Assembly (NCBI RefSeq): GCF_003670275.1
Contig: NZ_QXJF01000011.1
Location: 60,878-93,465 of the forward strand
Direction: 5' to 3'
DNA: 32,588 bases
Origin: Helicobacter labetoulli
GTDB taxonomy: Bacteria > Campylobacterota > Campylobacteria > Campylobacterales > Helicobacteraceae
Shown here piece by piece: positions 1 to 8,809 of this stretch (positions are counted from its first letter, which is position 1; each line of letters begins with the position of its first letter). The position numbers and the translations under genes were made by a program. The notes below the pieces were generated by a model. It had not been told where the DNA came from. It saw only the letters and a program-made list of their open reading frames with translations, and did not search any database.

Positions 1-57
<57 letters not shown>

Positions 58-66
58 TGCTACAAT
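58..66 (+). promoter_or_regulatory. Extended -10 promoter element of the OMP gene
   Basis: TGCTACAAT matches the extended -10 form TGnTAnAAT favoured by the housekeeping sigma factor in Helicobacter. The same nine bases precede luxS at 3732-3740. The start of transcription would be near 73, giving a leader of about 46 nt. No -35 hexamer is possible upstream because that space is poly-C. Confidence 0.6.
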
Positions 67-118
67 CACTCCGCTATGTTTTTTTAAACAAGCAAAAATT
101 ACAACAAGGAGAATAACA

Positions 119-721
119 ATGAAAAAATTGTTAGTGAGTTCAGTTGTAGCTCTTGCTATGGCAAGTAGTGCGGTAGTTGCAGAAGAAAGCGGTGCATTTG
201 TGGGACTTGGGTTGAATATGTCAAGTTTTCAAACAAAAATGACAGGTCTTCTTAATACCAAAACAACTGCTTCTGGTTTTGAATATGAGATTGTGGCTGG
301 GTATAAGTATTTTATGACACAAGATTTTGGTGTGAGAGGATATGCACATTTGAATCATAATCAGCAAACTACTAAAATTGGTACTGGTACTACAGAAACT
401 CTTATTTTCAATTATGGTGTGAATGTTGATGCGCTATACAACTTTGTTAGTCAAGAAAATGTTGATTTTGGTGCGTTTGCAGGGGTGAGACTTGGTATGA
501 ATACGGTTGGCGGTGATGCAGCAAAACCAGCCGGTGTTGAGAAGAACGCTTTCTTTGCTGGTATCAATCTTGGTTTGCGTGGAAACTTTGCTAAAGCTCA
601 CGGTGTGGAACTCGCATTTCTTGTTCCTGTAACAGATCATACCCTAATGGATACAGCAGGTGTGAAGATGACACAAGGCTACGATTATAAGGGAACTTTA
701 CGCTATACTTACAGCTTCTAA
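119..721 (+). CDS. Small outer-membrane beta-barrel protein
   Basis: This 200-residue protein starts with a clear Sec signal peptide (basic MKK, hydrophobic core, likely cut after Ala21 in VVA|EES). The remainder has alternating polar/aromatic strands and ends in the tyrosine/phenylalanine-rich Tyr-Thr-Tyr-Ser-Phe, the C-terminal Phe signature read by the BAM machinery. The size suggests an 8-stranded barrel, probably surface exposed. I cannot assign a ligand or a named Helicobacter OMP family. AAGGAG at 106-111 sits 7 bases before the ATG. The promoter abuts a poly-C tract, so expression may be phase variable. A hairpin with a U-rich tail follows the gene at 776-815, so it is probably monocistronic. 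Confidence 0.8.
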   Translation: MKKLLVSSVVALAMASSAVVAEESGAFVGLGLNMSSFQTKMTGLLNTKTTASGFEYEIVAGYKYFMTQDFGVRGYAHLNHNQQTTKIGTGTTETLIFNYGVNVDALYNFVSQENVDFGAFAGVRLGMNTVGGDAAKPAGVEKNAFFAGINLGLRGNFAKAHGVELAFLVPVTDHTLMDTAGVKMTQGYDYKGTLRYTYSF

Positions 722-775
722 AACTCGCTTGTTTGCCCTAGGATAAGCTAGAGCATTTTTCATCAAAACTTCTTT

Positions 776-815
776 GCCTTGTAGCTTTTTGGCTATGGGG
801 CTTTGCTTCTTTATT
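776..815 (+). terminator. Likely intrinsic terminator after the OMP gene
   Basis: The arms at 776-785 and 792-801 can pair over 10 bp (three G-U pairs) around a 6-base loop. A T-rich stretch (tttgcttctttatt) follows. It lies between convergent genes. Confidence 0.5.
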
Positions 816-817
816 AT

Positions 818-1291
818 TTATAACTCCTTCGTGCCGCAGTGCTTTTCTTGGTAGCTTAAAAGGCGGAGATTCTTTTTATCTAATTGATAGTCTTTATCAA
901 ACTTTTTCCGCACGATTTGTTCAATCAAATCAAGGCTATCAGGATTTTTAGTGCTATCAACCATATCAAGCACAATCGCATATAGCTGGATATTTTCAGC
1001 CAAACACTCAAAAGCCTTTTGTCTCTCTTGGATAAAAAGCTGCTCATTTTTGGTATATTCTTTAAGCTTTAGCACGATATGGGCAAAGACCCGTTGCACG
1101 AGATGGGGTTTAAGATAAGAGCTTAGAATCTTTGGCAGCTCATCAAGGAGTGCTTCAAGCTGCTCTTTTTGCATAAAAAGCAAAACAGGTAGGAGTACTA
1201 CAATACATTCAGTATTTTTATCCATTGATCGTGCTTCAAGCTTTAGCCATAGACGCTCCAAAAGGCTGTATTGATAAGATTCTAGCTTCAT
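818..1291 (-). CDS. Hypothetical protein coupled to argB
   Basis: A 157-residue protein of unknown function, mostly helical and charged, without signal peptide or convincing membrane span; one hydrophobic stretch (IVVLLPVLLFM) lies about residues 30-40. I chose the internal Met at 1291 rather than the upstream one at 1321, because its ATG overlaps the argB stop as ATGA, the usual sign of translational coupling, and GAGGG lies just upstream. Co-transcription with argB gives no clear clue, since no catalytic motif is visible. The only cysteines are three scattered ones. Confidence 0.65.
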   Translation of the reverse strand: MKLESYQYSLLERLWLKLEARSMDKNTECIVVLLPVLLFMQKEQLEALLDELPKILSSYLKPHLVQRVFAHIVLKLKEYTKNEQLFIQERQKAFECLAENIQLYAIVLDMVDSTKNPDSLDLIEQIVRKKFDKDYQLDKKNLRLLSYQEKHCGTKEL

Positions 1292-2163
1292 TTGCCCTCT
1301 TGTGTGGTAGGGTGGTTGCAAATCTCTGTGCCAATACCTTGTGTAGTGAAAAGCTCTAAAAGCAGAGAATGTTCCACCCTACCATCAATGATATGGGCTT
1401 TTTCTACACCATTTTGCACACAATCCACACAGGCTTCTAGCTTGGGTATCATACCGCCACTAATAACTCCTCTAGATTCAAGCTCTTTAATCTCATTGGG
1501 CGTGAGTGAAGAGATAAGCTCTTTATTGTCATCTAGCACACCCGGAATGTCGCTTAGAAAAATGACTTTTTTCGCATTCAAGGCTTTGGCAATGTGGCAG
1601 GCACATAAATCAGCATTGATGTTATAGCCTAGATGTCTTGCGTTTTCACCATTGGCAATAGGTGCGATAATAGGCACAAAACCTTCATCAATAACTTTTA
1701 GTAAAAACTCTGGATTCACCTTTGTAATCTCGCCCGTATAGCCCAATGTGCCATTATCCTTTGCCCTTGCTTGAAGCAGGTTTGCGTCTTTGCCATTTAT
1801 GCCCACAGCCTTAGCGCCGTGAAAGTTTAAAAAAGCAGTCAATTCTTTATTAATCTCCCCACTTAGCACCATTTCCACCACACGCATAGAATCTTCGCAA
1901 GTTACGCGGTAGCCATTGACAAATTGACTTGGAATCTTTAGGCGTTCAAGCACTTCATTAATGCGTTTCCCTCCGCCGTGTATGATAACAGGCTTTAGCC
2001 CTAGCATATACATCATTACAATATCAAGGGTAAATTTTTCTTTCAAATCTAGGCTGCTTTGGGCTGCACCGCCATATTTAATGACGATAATCTCTCCCCT
2101 AAAGATTCTAATAAATGGGAGAGAATCTAGCAATATCTTCACAACCTTTGCATTTTTTTGCAT
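1288..2163 (-). CDS. argB: Acetylglutamate kinase
   Basis: ArgB phosphorylates N-acetyl-L-glutamate with ATP, the second step of arginine synthesis, in the cytoplasm. The 291-residue length fits the amino-acid kinase family. Family motifs are visible: the phosphate-binding KYGGAA near residues 29-34, IIHGGGKRI near 60-68, and VNGYRVT before the substrate-binding segment. The first Met gives the N-terminal extension normal for this family (LLDSLPFIRIFRGEIIVIKYGG). The promoter appears to be shared with the divergent dehydrogenase gene. The gene overlaps the next gene by ATGA. H. pylori is an arginine auxotroph, so argB supports an enterohepatic or non-pylori species. Confidence 0.95.
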   Translation of the reverse strand: MQKNAKVVKILLDSLPFIRIFRGEIIVIKYGGAAQSSLDLKEKFTLDIVMMYMLGLKPVIIHGGGKRINEVLERLKIPSQFVNGYRVTCEDSMRVVEMVLSGEINKELTAFLNFHGAKAVGINGKDANLLQARAKDNGTLGYTGEITKVNPEFLLKVIDEGFVPIIAPIANGENARHLGYNINADLCACHIAKALNAKKVIFLSDIPGVLDDNKELISSLTPNEIKELESRGVISGGMIPKLEACVDCVQNGVEKAHIIDGRVEHSLLLELFTTQGIGTEICNHPTTQEGK

Positions 2164-2193
2164 TTATTTTGCCCCTTATTCAAAGATGAGATG

Positions 2194-2200
2194 TATTATA
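2194..2200. promoter_or_regulatory. Overlapping divergent -10 elements (argB / dehydrogenase)
   Basis: The plus strand reads TATTAT at 2194-2199 and the minus strand reads TATAAT at 2200-2195. They are placed to give leaders of about 25 nt to the dehydrogenase ATG at 2230 and the argB ATG at 2163. One seven-base element may therefore serve both genes. Confidence 0.5.
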
Positions 2201-2229
2201 TCTCAAAATGCACAAAAAAGGAGATGTGA

Positions 2230-3150
2230 ATGAAAATAGTTTTACTTGATGGCAACACTTTGGGCGATTGTGATTTGAGTAGATTCAAGGCTTTAGGAGA
2301 GTTTGTAAGCTATGGTATTACATTGCCACACGAGCGGGTAGAGCGATGTGCTGGGGCAGATGTGGTGCTTACAAATAAAGTTGTGCTTGATGAAAATGTG
2401 CTTTCAAAATTGCCAGATTTAAAGCTTATTTGCATTACCGCTACGGGTATGAATAATGTGGATTTAGACTTTGCTAAAAAGAGAGGGATTGTAGTAAAAA
2501 ATGTCGCTGGATACTCTACAACCGCTGTTGCACAGCATACTTTTAGCATAGCTTTGCATCTTTTGGCACGACTAGGGTATTATGATGCGTATTGCAAAAG
2601 TGGGGCTTGGTGTGAGAGTGATACTTTTGTGCATATTAATGGCGGATTAAGGGAGTTAGAAAATTTACAATGGGGGATTATCGGCTTTGGGAGTATTGGG
2701 CAGAGAGTAGGGAATCTTGCACGGGCTTTTGGGGCGGAAGTTAGCTATTATTCCACAAGTGGCAAAAATACGCAAAGTGATTTTACTCGCAAAGAGCTAG
2801 ATGAGATTCTCTCACAAAGTGATATTATCTCTATTCACGCTCCGCTAAATCCCCAAACGCAAAATCTGCTTAATCATAAGAATCTCCCTTTGATAAAAGA
2901 TAAGGCGATTTTAATCAATGTCGGTCGCGGTGGGATTGTCAATGAAGATGATATGGCAGCTTTTTTGAAAAATAAGGATATGTACTTTGGCACAGATGTG
3001 CTTGAGATTGAACCGATGAAGCCAAATCACCCATTTTTGGATAAAAAAATAGCTGATAAGATTCTTATCACTCCACACGTAGCGTGGGCGTATGACAAAG
3101 CAAGAGAGAGATTATTAGAGCTAACTTTGCAAAATATTAAAACTTTTTAG
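2230..3150 (+). CDS. D-isomer-specific 2-hydroxyacid dehydrogenase
   Basis: A cytoplasmic NAD(P)-dependent enzyme interconverting a 2-keto acid and the D-2-hydroxy acid; the substrate (glycerate/hydroxypyruvate, lactate, or other) cannot be told from sequence. At 306 residues it has the normal length. The Rossmann fingerprint GFGSIG is at residues 152-157. The catalytic set is Arg233 (NVGRGG), a Glu in DVLEIEP (about 261) and His283 (TPHVAW). AAGGAG at 2218-2223 is 6 bases before the ATG. It is probably expressed alone from the divergent promoter shared with argB. D-lactate dehydrogenase and hydroxypyruvate reductase are the main alternatives. Confidence 0.88.
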   Translation: MKIVLLDGNTLGDCDLSRFKALGEFVSYGITLPHERVERCAGADVVLTNKVVLDENVLSKLPDLKLICITATGMNNVDLDFAKKRGIVVKNVAGYSTTAVAQHTFSIALHLLARLGYYDAYCKSGAWCESDTFVHINGGLRELENLQWGIIGFGSIGQRVGNLARAFGAEVSYYSTSGKNTQSDFTRKELDEILSQSDIISIHAPLNPQTQNLLNHKNLPLIKDKAILINVGRGGIVNEDDMAAFLKNKDMYFGTDVLEIEPMKPNHPFLDKKIADKILITPHVAWAYDKARERLLELTLQNIKTF

Positions 3151-3282
3151 ATTTTACTACTTGGCTTGGAGCTTTTTTTGCATTTCGTGCAAGCGTTGCT
3201 TTGCAATTTTTGGATTTGTTATTTTGGAATAGAATCTGCGGTGAGTTTGCAAAAAAATGCGTTGGGCGAAGAATAGAAAAAA

Positions 3283-3717
3283 ATGACAGAATATTATGAA
3301 TATGGCTTGATTGGGTTGTTTGTGGTGTGTTTTGTGGCAAGCACACTTTATCCGCTTGGCTCGGAAGCTTTTGTTGTGGGTTTTATGGCGATGGGGTTTG
3401 AGCCTTTGGCTGTGTGGAGTGTGGCAAGTCTTGGCAATACGCTTGGGAGTTTAAGCACATATTATTTAGCCTATTTTGGTGGATATGCTGTGATTATGCG
3501 GTTTTTCCCAAAGGCGAGAGAGAAAATCACACATCTTGCTCCTAAGATTCAAAAATATGGGTTTTTGTATGCGTTTTTTGTATTTTTACCTTTTGTGGGT
3601 GATGTTTTTGCTCTCGCTCTTGGGCTTGTGCGGTATAATCAAATTCTTAGCATTTTAGGCATTGCACTTGGCAAAATGGCACGATATGCTTTGCTTGTTG
3701 TGCCTTTTGTGTTGTAG
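3283..3717 (+). CDS. YqaA/DedA-like (VTT domain) inner-membrane protein
   Basis: A 144-residue membrane protein of the YqaA branch of the SNARE-associated/VTT family. The N-terminal part has the family signature of a hydrophobic helix followed by FVASTLYPLGSEA (about residues 18-30), then GNTLGSLSTYYLAYFGG (about 50-66). The C-terminal part has a helical hairpin ending in LGKMARY. VTT proteins are linked to lipid scrambling or membrane homeostasis, but YqaA has no settled function. The start is fixed by an in-frame TAG nine bases upstream; the ribosome site is weak (GAAGAA). The downstream luxS promoter begins 14 bases after its stop codon. Confidence 0.8.
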   Translation: MTEYYEYGLIGLFVVCFVASTLYPLGSEAFVVGFMAMGFEPLAVWSVASLGNTLGSLSTYYLAYFGGYAVIMRFFPKAREKITHLAPKIQKYGFLYAFFVFLPFVGDVFALALGLVRYNQILSILGIALGKMARYALLVVPFVL

Positions 3718-3731
3718 CATTTTTACAAACT

Positions 3732-3740
3732 TGCTACAAT
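3732..3740 (+). promoter_or_regulatory. Extended -10 promoter of luxS
   Basis: TGCTACAAT, identical to the element before the OMP gene, lies just after the yqaA-like stop codon. It predicts a start near 3747 and a leader of about 28 nt, so luxS probably has its own promoter. Confidence 0.55.
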
Positions 3741-3774
3741 GTCGGCTCTAAAATCAAAAATCAAAGGAGAGAAT

Positions 3775-4272
3775 ATGCCATTACTAGATAGTTTTAAGGT
3801 AGATCATACGCGTATGCCAGCACCTGCGGTGCGATTAGCAAAGACTATGGAGACGCCAAAAGGAGATGTGATAAGTGTGTTTGACTTGCGTTTTACGCGT
3901 CCAAATTGTGAGCTTTTAAGTGAAAAGGGTATCCATACAATGGAGCATCTTATCGCTGGTTTTATGCGGGAGCATTTAAATGATTCAAAAGTTGAGATTA
4001 TTGATATTTCGCCAATGGGTTGTCGCACGGGGTTTTATATGAGTGTGGTGGGTAAGCCAGATTCTTATGCGGTCAAAGATGCGTGGGAAGCAAGTATGCG
4101 AGATGTATTGCGTATCCAAGATGAAAAGCAGATTCCCGAGCTTAATATCTATCAATGCGGAACGGCAAAAATGCACTCACTCAAAGAGGCTCAAGAGATA
4201 GCTCAAGCGGTGCTTGATAAGGGTGTGGGTGTGATGAATACAGAAGAATTGCTTTTAAAAGATTTTGCCTAA
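3775..4272 (+). CDS. luxS: S-ribosylhomocysteine lyase
   Basis: LuxS splits S-ribosylhomocysteine into homocysteine and DPD, the precursor of autoinducer-2, in the activated methyl cycle. At 165 residues from the ATG at 3775 it has family length. AAGGAG at 3764-3769 sits 5 bases before this ATG, whereas the upstream in-frame ATG (3739) has none and lies within the promoter. Metal ligands are visible: His54 and His58 in HTMEH, and Cys128 in YQCGT. The catalytic Glu57 and Cys83 (GCRTGFY) are present, so the enzyme looks active. A strong hairpin follows at 4280-4304. Confidence 0.97.
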   Translation: MPLLDSFKVDHTRMPAPAVRLAKTMETPKGDVISVFDLRFTRPNCELLSEKGIHTMEHLIAGFMREHLNDSKVEIIDISPMGCRTGFYMSVVGKPDSYAVKDAWEASMRDVLRIQDEKQIPELNIYQCGTAKMHSLKEAQEIAQAVLDKGVGVMNTEELLLKDFA

Positions 4273-4279
4273 TTATAAA

Positions 4280-4304
4280 TCTATCCCTAAATTCTAGGGA
4301 TAGA
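4280..4304 (+). terminator. Stem-loop after luxS
   Basis: The arms TCTATCCCTA (4280-4289) and TAGGGATAGA (4295-4304) pair perfectly over 10 bp with a 5-base loop. No run of T follows, so it is either a Rho-independent terminator of weak form or an RNA 3'-end protecting hairpin. Confidence 0.5.
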
Positions 4305-4383
4305 ATCTAAGACTACATTTGATGTGTGAATGAGTTTTCACATTTATTTCACAAAGTTTTTATACAATATACGAGCTTACTTT

Positions 4384-4397
4384 GTTGTATATGCAAC
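4384..4397. promoter_or_regulatory. Palindromic candidate operator before the RND efflux genes
   Basis: GTTGTATATGCAAC is a 14-bp dyad with 12 of 14 positions symmetric (GTTG...CAAC arms). It lies 15 bases downstream of a plausible -10 (TACAAT, 4363-4368) and 87 bases before the adaptor start. TetR-type repressors such as CmeR control homologous pumps, but no regulator gene is adjacent, so the role is inferred. Confidence 0.3.
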
Positions 4398-4483
4398 TAA
4401 TTTGACTTAACAACAAATGACTTTTAGCACGAAAATACAAAAAGTTTCTAATTGATTAGCTATGATTCTAAGGAGTAATGAAA

Positions 4484-5653
4484 ATGCGTTATAGTGTGAG
4501 AATATGGAGTGTAGTTTTATTAAGTTGTGTGAGTGTGCTATTTATAGGCTGTTTTGATTCTGAAAAAAATAAGGCTCAAGCCCCCACACTCAAGGTAGAA
4601 ACACAAAAAATCACCCATCAAAATGTGGCTTTAAACTTTGAATATGCTGCAAGATTAAAGAGTATCCAAAGCGTTAAGGTGTATGCGAGAGTGCAGGGCG
4701 TGCTTTTGTCAAAGAATTTTAATGAGGGCGATATTGTCAAAGAGGGGCAGTTGCTTTTCAAAATAGACCCAACGCGTTATCTTACAAAGGTTAATCAAGC
4801 CAAAGCTCAATATCAGTCTGCAGAAGCAAGTTTTATCAAGGCTAATCGCGATTGGAAACGCGTGGAAAAGCTCTATAAGCAAGGGGTTTATACGATTGAT
4901 CAATATGACACTTCGCGTTCAAACTACCTCTCCGCTCAAGCAAATCTAGCAAATGCCAAGGCGACCCTTGATGATGTGAATATTGATCTAGGCTATACAG
5001 ATGTGGTAGCTGGTATCAGTGGTAAAACCGGTATGCGAAGCTATGATGTGGGGAATCTTGTAGGCAGCAGTGGGCAAGATGTTTTAACGACAATTACGCA
5101 GCTTAGTCCCATTTACGCGGAATTTTCTATCCCAAATACGGATTATTACTTTATGCGAGGGCTAGAAAATAGCCGCATACAAGTAGAATATGTGCTTGGT
5201 AATGGCAAAGTGTATGAAAAGCAGGGCAAACTTGATTTTGTAGATTCTGTGCTAGACTCACAAACGGCGACTATTAAGGCAAGGGCGATTGTGGATAATG
5301 ATGAGCAAAAGCTTTTGCCTAATGAATTTGTGCGTGTGCGTTTGAAGGGCTTTGAGGCACAAAATGCTATTACGATTCCCCAAACTGCCCTTTTACAAGA
5401 CAATCAAGGAAGCTATGTTTATACGCTTAAAGATGGCAAAGCTCACATTTCACGCGTAAGCCTTGGGCAGAATCTCCGTAATAATCAGGTGCTTATCACA
5501 GGCGGTTTGCAAGATGGCGATATACTCGTGCTTAATCAGCTTTCAAAAATTCTTGAATCTATGCCCTTGCAACAGCTAGATTCCAAACCACAGGATTCTA
5601 AAGCACAAGATGTGAAGCCACAAGAGGCAAAGCCCCAAGATTCAAAAAAATAG
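4484..5653 (+). CDS. RND efflux periplasmic adaptor lipoprotein (membrane fusion protein)
   Basis: This 389-residue protein bridges an RND pump and an outer-membrane channel (AcrA/MexA/CmeA/HefB type). AAGGAG at 4470-4475 is 8 bases before the ATG at 4484 but only 2 before the ATG at 4478, so 4484 is preferred. A lipoprotein signal ends in LFIGC with the lipidated Cys at residue 23. Biotinyl-lipoyl-like halves flank a coiled-coil hairpin (about residues 90-160), followed by beta-barrel segments. The last 25 residues are an unusual hydrophilic tail of repeated Asp-Ser-Lys-Pro-Gln units. It is followed after 9 bases by the pump gene. No TolC-like gene is adjacent. Confidence 0.92.
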   Translation: MRYSVRIWSVVLLSCVSVLFIGCFDSEKNKAQAPTLKVETQKITHQNVALNFEYAARLKSIQSVKVYARVQGVLLSKNFNEGDIVKEGQLLFKIDPTRYLTKVNQAKAQYQSAEASFIKANRDWKRVEKLYKQGVYTIDQYDTSRSNYLSAQANLANAKATLDDVNIDLGYTDVVAGISGKTGMRSYDVGNLVGSSGQDVLTTITQLSPIYAEFSIPNTDYYFMRGLENSRIQVEYVLGNGKVYEKQGKLDFVDSVLDSQTATIKARAIVDNDEQKLLPNEFVRVRLKGFEAQNAITIPQTALLQDNQGSYVYTLKDGKAHISRVSLGQNLRNNQVLITGGLQDGDILVLNQLSKILESMPLQQLDSKPQDSKAQDVKPQEAKPQDSKK

Positions 5654-5662
5654 GAGCGATAT

Positions 5663-8600
5663 ATGTCAAAATTTTGTATCAATCGTCCAATTTTTGCTAT
5701 GGTGCTATCCATTGTGATTACACTTGTTGGTGTAATTTGTATGAAGATTCTCCCTGTTGAGGAGTATCCGCAAGTTGTGCCAAATGAAATTGTTGTGAGT
5801 GCGACTTATAGTGGGGCGAGCGCGGAAGTAATGGCAAATACCGTGGCAAGTATCATTGAGGATAGTATTAATGGGGTTGAGGGAATGCTATATATGAAGT
5901 CTTCTTCAACTTCGAGTGGGGTGATGAATCTTAATGTGTTTTTTAGCAATGATGCTAATGCGGATATGGCACTTGTCAATGTAACTAATCGCGTTCAGTC
6001 CGCCCTAGCCCAACTTCCCACAGAGGTACAAAGAGTGGGAGTTACCACACGCAAAAGATCTTCTACACTTTTAGCAGTATATGCAATGTATTCGGATAAC
6101 CCTGCACATAGCAGCACTTTTGTGGCAAACTATGGAATCTTAAATGTCATTAACGAGCTTAAACGCGTTCCGGGAGTGGGTGATGTAACGCCATTTGGTT
6201 CTAAAGACTATTCTATGAGAATCTGGCTTGATATTGATAAGCTTTCACAAAATAATCTCACTCCCTCCGAAGTAGCTAAAGTCGTTTCAGAGCAAAACTC
6301 ACAATTTGCCGTTGGCTCATTTGGAAAAGAGCCTATGCGAAGTGATATTGCTTTTACCTACTCAGTTACGACACAGGGGCGATTTGTGAGTGCTGAAGAG
6401 TTTGGCAATATTATCATTCGCTCAAATGCTGATGGCTCGGCGTTGCGTCTTAAAGATGTGGCAAAGGTTGAGCTTGGAGCAAAAGATTATAGTGTTAGTC
6501 CATTGCTTGATGGCAAGAATGCTTCAGCTTTTGGTATTGCCTTGCAGCCCGGAGCAAATGCCCTTGATGTGGCTGATGCAGTAGAAAAAAGAATGCAAGA
6601 ACTCTCTTTGAGTTTCCCAAATGGATTGCATTATAAAAATGTCTATAACACGACAGAATTTGTGAAAATCTCCATTGATGAAGTGATTAAAACCTTTATT
6701 GAAGCCATTGTGCTTGTTATCATTATTATGTATTTTTTCTTACAAAATTTCCGTGCGACTATCATTCCTGTAATTGCCATTCCTGTGTCAATCATTGGGA
6801 CATTTGCAGGTATGTATGCGTTGGGATTTTCAATCAATCTTCTCACACTCTTTGGGCTTATTTTGGCTATTGGAATCGTTGTTGATGATGCGATTATTGT
6901 GATTGAAAATGTGGAGAGAATCTTACATACTGAAACAAATGAGCTTGGAGAAAAATACTCTGTCAAAGAAGCGACACTTAAGGCTATGAGTGAGATTCAA
7001 GGTCCGGTTGTTGCCATTGTGCTAGTGCTTTGCTCGGTTTTTATCCCTGTGGCATTTATTGGCGGATTTAGTGGAGCAATTTATAAACAATTTGCCATAA
7101 CAATCGTTATTTCCGTGGTGATTTCGGGCTTTGTAGCATTGAGCTTAACTCCGGCACTTTGCGTTTCCATTTTAAAAGCAAAAGAGCCTAAGCCTTTTTA
7201 TCTTGTGAGGCGGTTTAATGACTTTTTTGATTGGCTGACACATAAATTTGGTGAGCAAATAGGCAAGGCATTACGGCGTGGAATGTTGCTTGTAGCGTTA
7301 TTTGTAGCTATTCTTATAACAACTTGGGGGCTGTTTTCTAAACTGCCCACAGGGCTTGTGCCTAGCGAAGACAAGGGGAGTATGATGAGCTTCATTCAGC
7401 TGCCTCCAGCAGCTTCACTTTCACGCACAATTACTGAAGGCAAGAAGGGTTTGGCAATTTTAGGGCAACAAGAAAGTGTAGATTCTGCTTTTTTGATTGC
7501 TGGGTTTGATATGTTGGCAAGTGCGGCACGATCAAGTGGAGCGGTGATTTTTGTAACGCTAAAAGATTGGAGTGAGCGTAAAGAGAGTGCGTTTGCTATC
7601 GCACAAAAGATGATGGGTGCGTTTAATGCAAGTCTTGATGCCTTTAGTCTTGTAACAACGCCACCGGCAATTATGGGCTTATCAACCGTTGGAGGCTTTG
7701 AGCTGTATATTCAAGATAGAAGTGGTGGGAGTATTAAGGATTTAGAAAAGTATGCCAACCTCCTTGTAGCAGAGGCAAATAAACGCGAAGAGCTTGTGGG
7801 TGTGAGAAGTCTATTTAGTGCAAATATTCCGCAATATCATTTGAATCTTGATAGAGAGCGGGCAAAAGCGATGAATGTGAATGTTGATGATGTATTCACT
7901 ACAATGCAAAGCACCTTTGGGCAGCATTATGTCAATGATTTTAATCTCTATGGCAAAACATATCAAGTCAATATCCAAGCTCAAAGTGAGTTTAGAGAAT
8001 CTCCGGAAGATTTAAGCCGCATTTTTGTGAAGTCTAGCAATGGAGATTTAATCCCCATAAGCACGCTTGTAAGCTTTGAACGCGTTATAGGGGCGGATAT
8101 TGTGGATAGATTCAATCTTTTTACAAGTGCAAAAATTATCGGCAATGCCAACGAAGCAAAGGGCTATTCAAGTGGTGATGCACTGCGAGTGATTGAAGGG
8201 GTAGCAAAGGAAATTCTGCCGGAGGGCTACACAATAGCTTATTCTGGGACAAGCTATCAAGAGAAAAATGCAAGTGGCACAGGAAAATTGGCATTTATTT
8301 TTGGGCTTATTTTTGTATTCTTGATTCTATGTGCGCAATATGAGCGATGGCTTATGCCTTTATCTGTGCTTACTGCTGTGCCTTTTGCGGTATTTGGTGC
8401 GTGTGTGGCAACTATGCTAAGGGGGTTAAGCAATGATATATATTTTCAAATTGGACTTGTGATGCTTATTGCCTTGTCTGCTAAAAATGCAATTTTGATT
8501 GTGGAATTTGCCCAGCATTTGCACGAAAAAGAGGGTAAAGGGATTTTAGAATCTGCTATAGGTGCAGCAAAGCTCCGATTCCGCCCAATCATTATGACTT

Positions 8601-8794
8601 CACTTGCATTTAGTATTGGTGTATTGCCTTTAGCTTTATCAAGTGGAGCAGGAAGTGCTAGCCGACACGCTATCGGCACGGGTGTGATTGGCGGAATGCT
8701 TGCAGCAACATTTATTGCTATCTTTTTTATTCCACTTTTTTGGAGCTATGTGGCGAGATTTAATGAGTGGCTAAAGCAAAGACACTCATCATAA
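5663..8794 (+). CDS. RND multidrug efflux inner-membrane pump (HAE1 family)
   Basis: A 1043-residue proton-driven exporter like AcrB, MexB, CmeB and HefC, in the inner membrane, exporting drugs, bile salts and detergents. Full family length. Twelve membrane spans are suggested by the hydrophobic segments at the N-terminus, residues 340-540 and 870-1030. The proton-relay aspartates lie in GIVVDDAII (Asp408-Asp409), and the partner lysine is in SAKNAIL in the second half. The N-terminal FCINRPIFAMVLS is typical. AGGAG lies 5 bases before the ATG. It is co-transcribed with the adaptor. H. hepaticus and Campylobacter orthologues confer bile resistance, which would suit an intestinal or hepatic niche. 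Confidence 0.96.
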   Translation: MSKFCINRPIFAMVLSIVITLVGVICMKILPVEEYPQVVPNEIVVSATYSGASAEVMANTVASIIEDSINGVEGMLYMKSSSTSSGVMNLNVFFSNDANADMALVNVTNRVQSALAQLPTEVQRVGVTTRKRSSTLLAVYAMYSDNPAHSSTFVANYGILNVINELKRVPGVGDVTPFGSKDYSMRIWLDIDKLSQNNLTPSEVAKVVSEQNSQFAVGSFGKEPMRSDIAFTYSVTTQGRFVSAEEFGNIIIRSNADGSALRLKDVAKVELGAKDYSVSPLLDGKNASAFGIALQPGANALDVADAVEKRMQELSLSFPNGLHYKNVYNTTEFVKISIDEVIKTFIEAIVLVIIIMYFFLQNFRATIIPVIAIPVSIIGTFAGMYALGFSINLLTLFGLILAIGIVVDDAIIVIENVERILHTETNELGEKYSVKEATLKAMSEIQGPVVAIVLVLCSVFIPVAFIGGFSGAIYKQFAITIVISVVISGFVALSLTPALCVSILKAKEPKPFYLVRRFNDFFDWLTHKFGEQIGKALRRGMLLVALFVAILITTWGLFSKLPTGLVPSEDKGSMMSFIQLPPAASLSRTITEGKKGLAILGQQESVDSAFLIAGFDMLASAARSSGAVIFVTLKDWSERKESAFAIAQKMMGAFNASLDAFSLVTTPPAIMGLSTVGGFELYIQDRSGGSIKDLEKYANLLVAEANKREELVGVRSLFSANIPQYHLNLDRERAKAMNVNVDDVFTTMQSTFGQHYVNDFNLYGKTYQVNIQAQSEFRESPEDLSRIFVKSSNGDLIPISTLVSFERVIGADIVDRFNLFTSAKIIGNANEAKGYSSGDALRVIEGVAKEILPEGYTIAYSGTSYQEKNASGTGKLAFIFGLIFVFLILCAQYERWLMPLSVLTAVPFAVFGACVATMLRGLSNDIYFQIGLVMLIALSAKNAILIVEFAQHLHEKEGKGILESAIGAAKLRFRPIIMTSLAFSIGVLPLALSSGAGSASRHAIGTGVIGGMLAATFIAIFFIPLFWSYVARFNEWLKQRHSS

Positions 8795-8809
8795 GAATCG
8801 GTTTTGCAT

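Noticed and set aside
3739-3774. Longer LuxS start at 3739
   Set aside because: It lies on the promoter -10, has no ribosome site, and would add residues not seen in the family.
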